Source: Didymodactylos carnosus (lineage: Eukaryota > Rotifera > Eurotatoria > Philodinida > Philodinidae). From it: a stretch of 64,000 bases of DNA. A program made the position numbers and the translations under genes. A model generated the notes under the pieces. That model saw nothing but the letters and a program-made list of their open reading frames with translations, was not told where the DNA came from and did no database searches. The stretch lies in NCBI GenBank assembly GCA_905250885.1, contig CAJNOQ010000073.1:18462-82461 (forward strand), in the 5' to 3' direction. Each line of letters opens with the position of its first letter. The stretch's first letter is position 1. Below are positions 61,387 through 64,000 of this stretch, piece by piece.

Positions 61387-62761
61387 ATGGCCTTGTGGGG
61401 AGCGAGTGCAAATGCTAACGGTAATTGAAATGGTTTGAGAGAAAATATATTTGAACAGCAACGAAATTTCAAATCATTTTTATCAATCGATCGCGTCTAG
61501 CAATTACAAGTAATCTTCTTTCTATGTAGGTTACACAGGCGGCGGTTTTACACGTGATGGTGCTGGTGCTTCACCAGCTGGTACTGGTAATGTTCAAGTA
61601 AGTTATCGATTTTTTTTTCTCATTTGAAAAATAAAATATAAGACTTATCTTTTAGCGTTCAAATATAAAAGGTGTATTATCATGCACGATTGCGACAATT
61701 TTGGAATCCAAATATAATAATGAACAAAATTGTTATGTTTATAAACATTTGAAATTTAATAATGTTTGTATATTGGGTATTATTCGGTCATCTCAATCAT
61801 CCAGTGCCCATACAACGTATACGCTTGATGATCATACTGGCGGATTAATTGATGTCAAAGCTTGGGCTGATGTAAGATTTATTTCTGGCTGATGATATGA
61901 GATATATATATTTAAAAATCACTCTCATTTATAGGATAGTGCTGAAGTCTATGTTGAATCAACCTACGTAAAAGTTTATGGCTGTATCAAACAATTAGCA
62001 GGCAAACTCATGATATCGGCATTTCGTATAAATCGTTTGAAATCTGTAAATGAGTTAACATCACATCTTGTCGAATGTGTACACGCATCAATATATCATC
62101 AAAAACAACAAGGAGTATGTATGGAGATTGTTTATTAACAAAAGCGAAGACGGGAAAAATTTAGAAAATCTGAAAAAGTCAAATTTTTTGTTTTCTTTAT
62201 CTTAGTTCAATTTATTTTGATAGGATCATATCGGTTAGAAAAGGATCATATCGGTTTTAGTTACTAGTTTGGTTGAGAGATGAACATCACAACTATCAAT
62301 AATTATTGTTATTCTTAACTATAATTTCAAGGGATCAACTGGTGTAAATGGAACAACAATGACAACAATGAGTAGCAATGGTGCAAGCAATGCAAGAAAC
62401 GGTAATACCGGAGGTGGTGGTGTTCCTACGAGTCATACCGGTTTTTCAAATCTTGAAAATGGAGTAAGTCGAACTAACAAGCCATCGCTGTTAACCTGTT
62501 CGAAAATACATTTTCTTCTACTTTTTAGATTGTCAATTATTTGAAAAGTAGTCAAACAAATACTGGTTTTAGTGTTAAAGACATTTGTCAACGTTTAAAA
62601 CAATTTAATGAACAACAAATAAGGTAAAAAAGACTAATTTGACTCTTTGTGCAGCACAATGGAATAAAGTTTTTCCTTTTAGAAAATCAATTGAGTTTCT
62701 AAGTAACGAGGGACACATTTATTCGACAATTGATGAAGAACATTATAATTGTGTTGAATAG
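61387..62761 (+). CDS. RPA2: Replication protein A 32-kDa subunit (RPA32)
   Basis: Seven exons: 61387-61420, 61530-61597, 61656-61871, 61935-62114, 62332-62463, 62529-62623, 62683-62761; phases close to 267 aa (human RPA32 is 270). The short Gly-rich N-terminus ([18 protein letters not shown]) leads into the OB fold: [69 protein letters not shown] Gly/Ser/Asn-rich linker follows, then the C-terminal winged helix ([40 protein letters not shown]). RPA binds single-stranded DNA in replication, repair and recombination in the nucleus, and the winged helix recruits repair partners. The N-terminal regulatory segment is unusual in lacking SQ/TQ sites. Confidence 0.95.
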
Positions 62762-63536
62762 TTAGTTATTGATAACGAGAAATAACTTGAACTTTATTAT
62801 TTTTTGTGTCAGATTTAGACAATAATAGCCAAGAGAAGAAAACTAATAGCTTATATTTCGTATTATTTTTTGTCAGATATTTTTTGTTATAAAGTGTGTA
62901 TTAGTTCTATCTATTTTTCTTACTTTTTTCTGTTGGTGATTTTTCAAAAATACAATACACATCAAATGTAACCCACGATACGAGCGCAGACATTAATAAT
63001 TTAATTTGTCTTAGAAAAATTCAAAGAAACTATCGATAAATTCTGTGATTCTAAGCGGAATTTATTTCTTCTAAAATTTAAGCAAACAATGGTCTAATAA
63101 TAATACATTATAATGACAGGACTCCATCGGATACAATCGTTTAATAACCCAACAGTTTTTATTTACTCAATTGTCTAAAAATTTGGAAAATATACAAGCC
63201 GAAAAACTTGAAAGAGTATCAATGAAAGACATCAATCCACATACAAAGACTGTACTTTCTCTATTATAGCATTTCCTATATGACATTGTGTTTTTCAACT
63301 TATATTTGAGTTTGATCGCATAACAATAACAGTAGAAAACAAAAGAAAACAATAGGGAGAGGAGGGCAACAAGAACCATCCAAAACAAAAGTTTTTATCA
63401 AAAATACAAAGTTGGCAGTATGTGCATATTACATTTCCCATATGCACAGAGATACATTGAAAAACCTCGTTTATACATATAATACAAGCATAAAAAAAGT
63501 TTCTCAAATGATGTTGATTTCGTTAATTAACTCGTT
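62762..63536. other. Convergent intergenic region
   Basis: Lies between the RPA2 stop and the 3' end of the next minus-strand gene. It should contain both 3'UTRs. The minus frames at 63167-63507 are Cys/Phe/Leu-rich artefacts without motifs. Confidence 0.4.
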
Positions 63537-64000
63537 TTAAATATCAATTTCATCGTCACTTGTATCACTAAGTCGTAAATCTTCTTCTAAAAAAAATAAA
63601 TAGAAAGTTTGTTGAGGTAAATAAACGTATTACGAGAAATTCAAATATCTAGTATACTATCGATCAGTTACAACAATTTCTTATATACAAAAGATTTTTT
63701 CTATATATACCCAATGTTTTGTTATCAATATTTGAGTGTCTTCTTCCAAATGCTGAATGCGAAGTTGGTGGTGCAGATGGAGGTGTGGAGGCTAAATTAA
63801 AAAAAGAATTGAATTTACAACGTTCTTCGCCATCGTCTTAAACTTCCACTATTGTTTTTTGTCTACTACTGTTCTTACGGTATTTAAGGACTCCACTTTT
63901 AAGTTTCGGTACATGTACCAAAGAGCATCCAAACCCGATACTATCAAAATCTGCATCTTTTTCACTAACGTTTGGGTAGATGTCTGAGACGACTTCTCGA
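63537..64000 (-). CDS. 3' end of an unidentified gene (partial, runs off the window)
   Basis: Three minus-strand exons, 64000-63879 (open at the window edge), 63791-63711 and 63586-63537, joined by GT-AG introns whose phases (1 and 1) close. The encoded C-terminus reads REVVSDIYPNVSEKDADFDS, then GFGCSLVHVPKLKSGVLKYP, a Pro/Ser-rich stretch (STPPSAPPTSHSAFGRR), and an acidic tail (LEEDLRLSDTSDDEIDI). The DLRLSDTSDDE tail loosely recalls the acidic end of ELL-associated factors (EAF1/2), but the upstream exon does not let me confirm this. The family is left open. Confidence 0.6.

Overview
The window is nuclear DNA of a small-genome, AT-rich metazoan. All genes are spliced eukaryotic genes with GT-AG introns, many of only 50-100 nt. 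The set (Gq alpha subunit, CDK11, RPA32, uS19, a DAPIT-like ATP synthase subunit, a claudin-fold protein) is animal. The compact genes mixed with many small non-autonomous DNA transposons resemble a bdelloid rotifer such as Rotaria or Adineta. That placement is inference and was not tested by search.

Layout. 1-13.2 kb: no confident host gene. It holds inverted-repeat elements at 1355 and 2666, a nested transposon complex at 8.7-11.4 kb, and a young MITE at 11813. 13.2-16.4 kb: three small genes, namely a hydrophobic 69-aa ORF (-), an unrecognised charged protein with a 16-nt exon (-), and a DAPIT/ATP5MK homologue (+). 17.1-18.8 kb: two inverted-repeat elements. 19.7-25 kb: ribosomal protein S15 (-) and an eight-exon Gq alpha gene (-). 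27.2-31.5 kb: a 14-exon CDK11/PITSLRE kinase (+). 33.6-34.2 kb: a large near-palindrome. 35.5 kb: a claudin-like four-helix protein (+). 36.9-37.4 kb: a 5'-truncated LINE (-). 37.5-43.7 kb: AT-rich, gene-free DNA. 43.8-48.1 kb: a calmodulin-like gene with a long N-terminal extension and two elements in its introns (+). 48.9-49.6 kb: a four-helix membrane protein (-). 52.0-58.7 kb: a coiled-coil gene and an ASH-domain gene (both +). 61.4-62.8 kb: RPA2 (+). 63.5-64 kb: the 3' end of an unidentified gene (-).

The most interesting signal is a pair of inverted, about 99% identical copies of a ~377-bp sequence (51540-51915 and 60920-61297). One lies about 107 bp before the coiled-coil gene ATG, the other about 90 bp before the RPA2 ATG. 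They bracket a 9-kb block with two genes. The simplest reading is that this block was inverted through staggered breaks, duplicating what had been one shared bidirectional promoter between the coiled-coil gene and RPA2, so that each gene kept a full copy.

Exon models were built by hand by joining GT-AG sites. For each multi-exon model every intron phase closes, and the recognised families align along their full length. Identities rest on remembered family motifs, not on searches.
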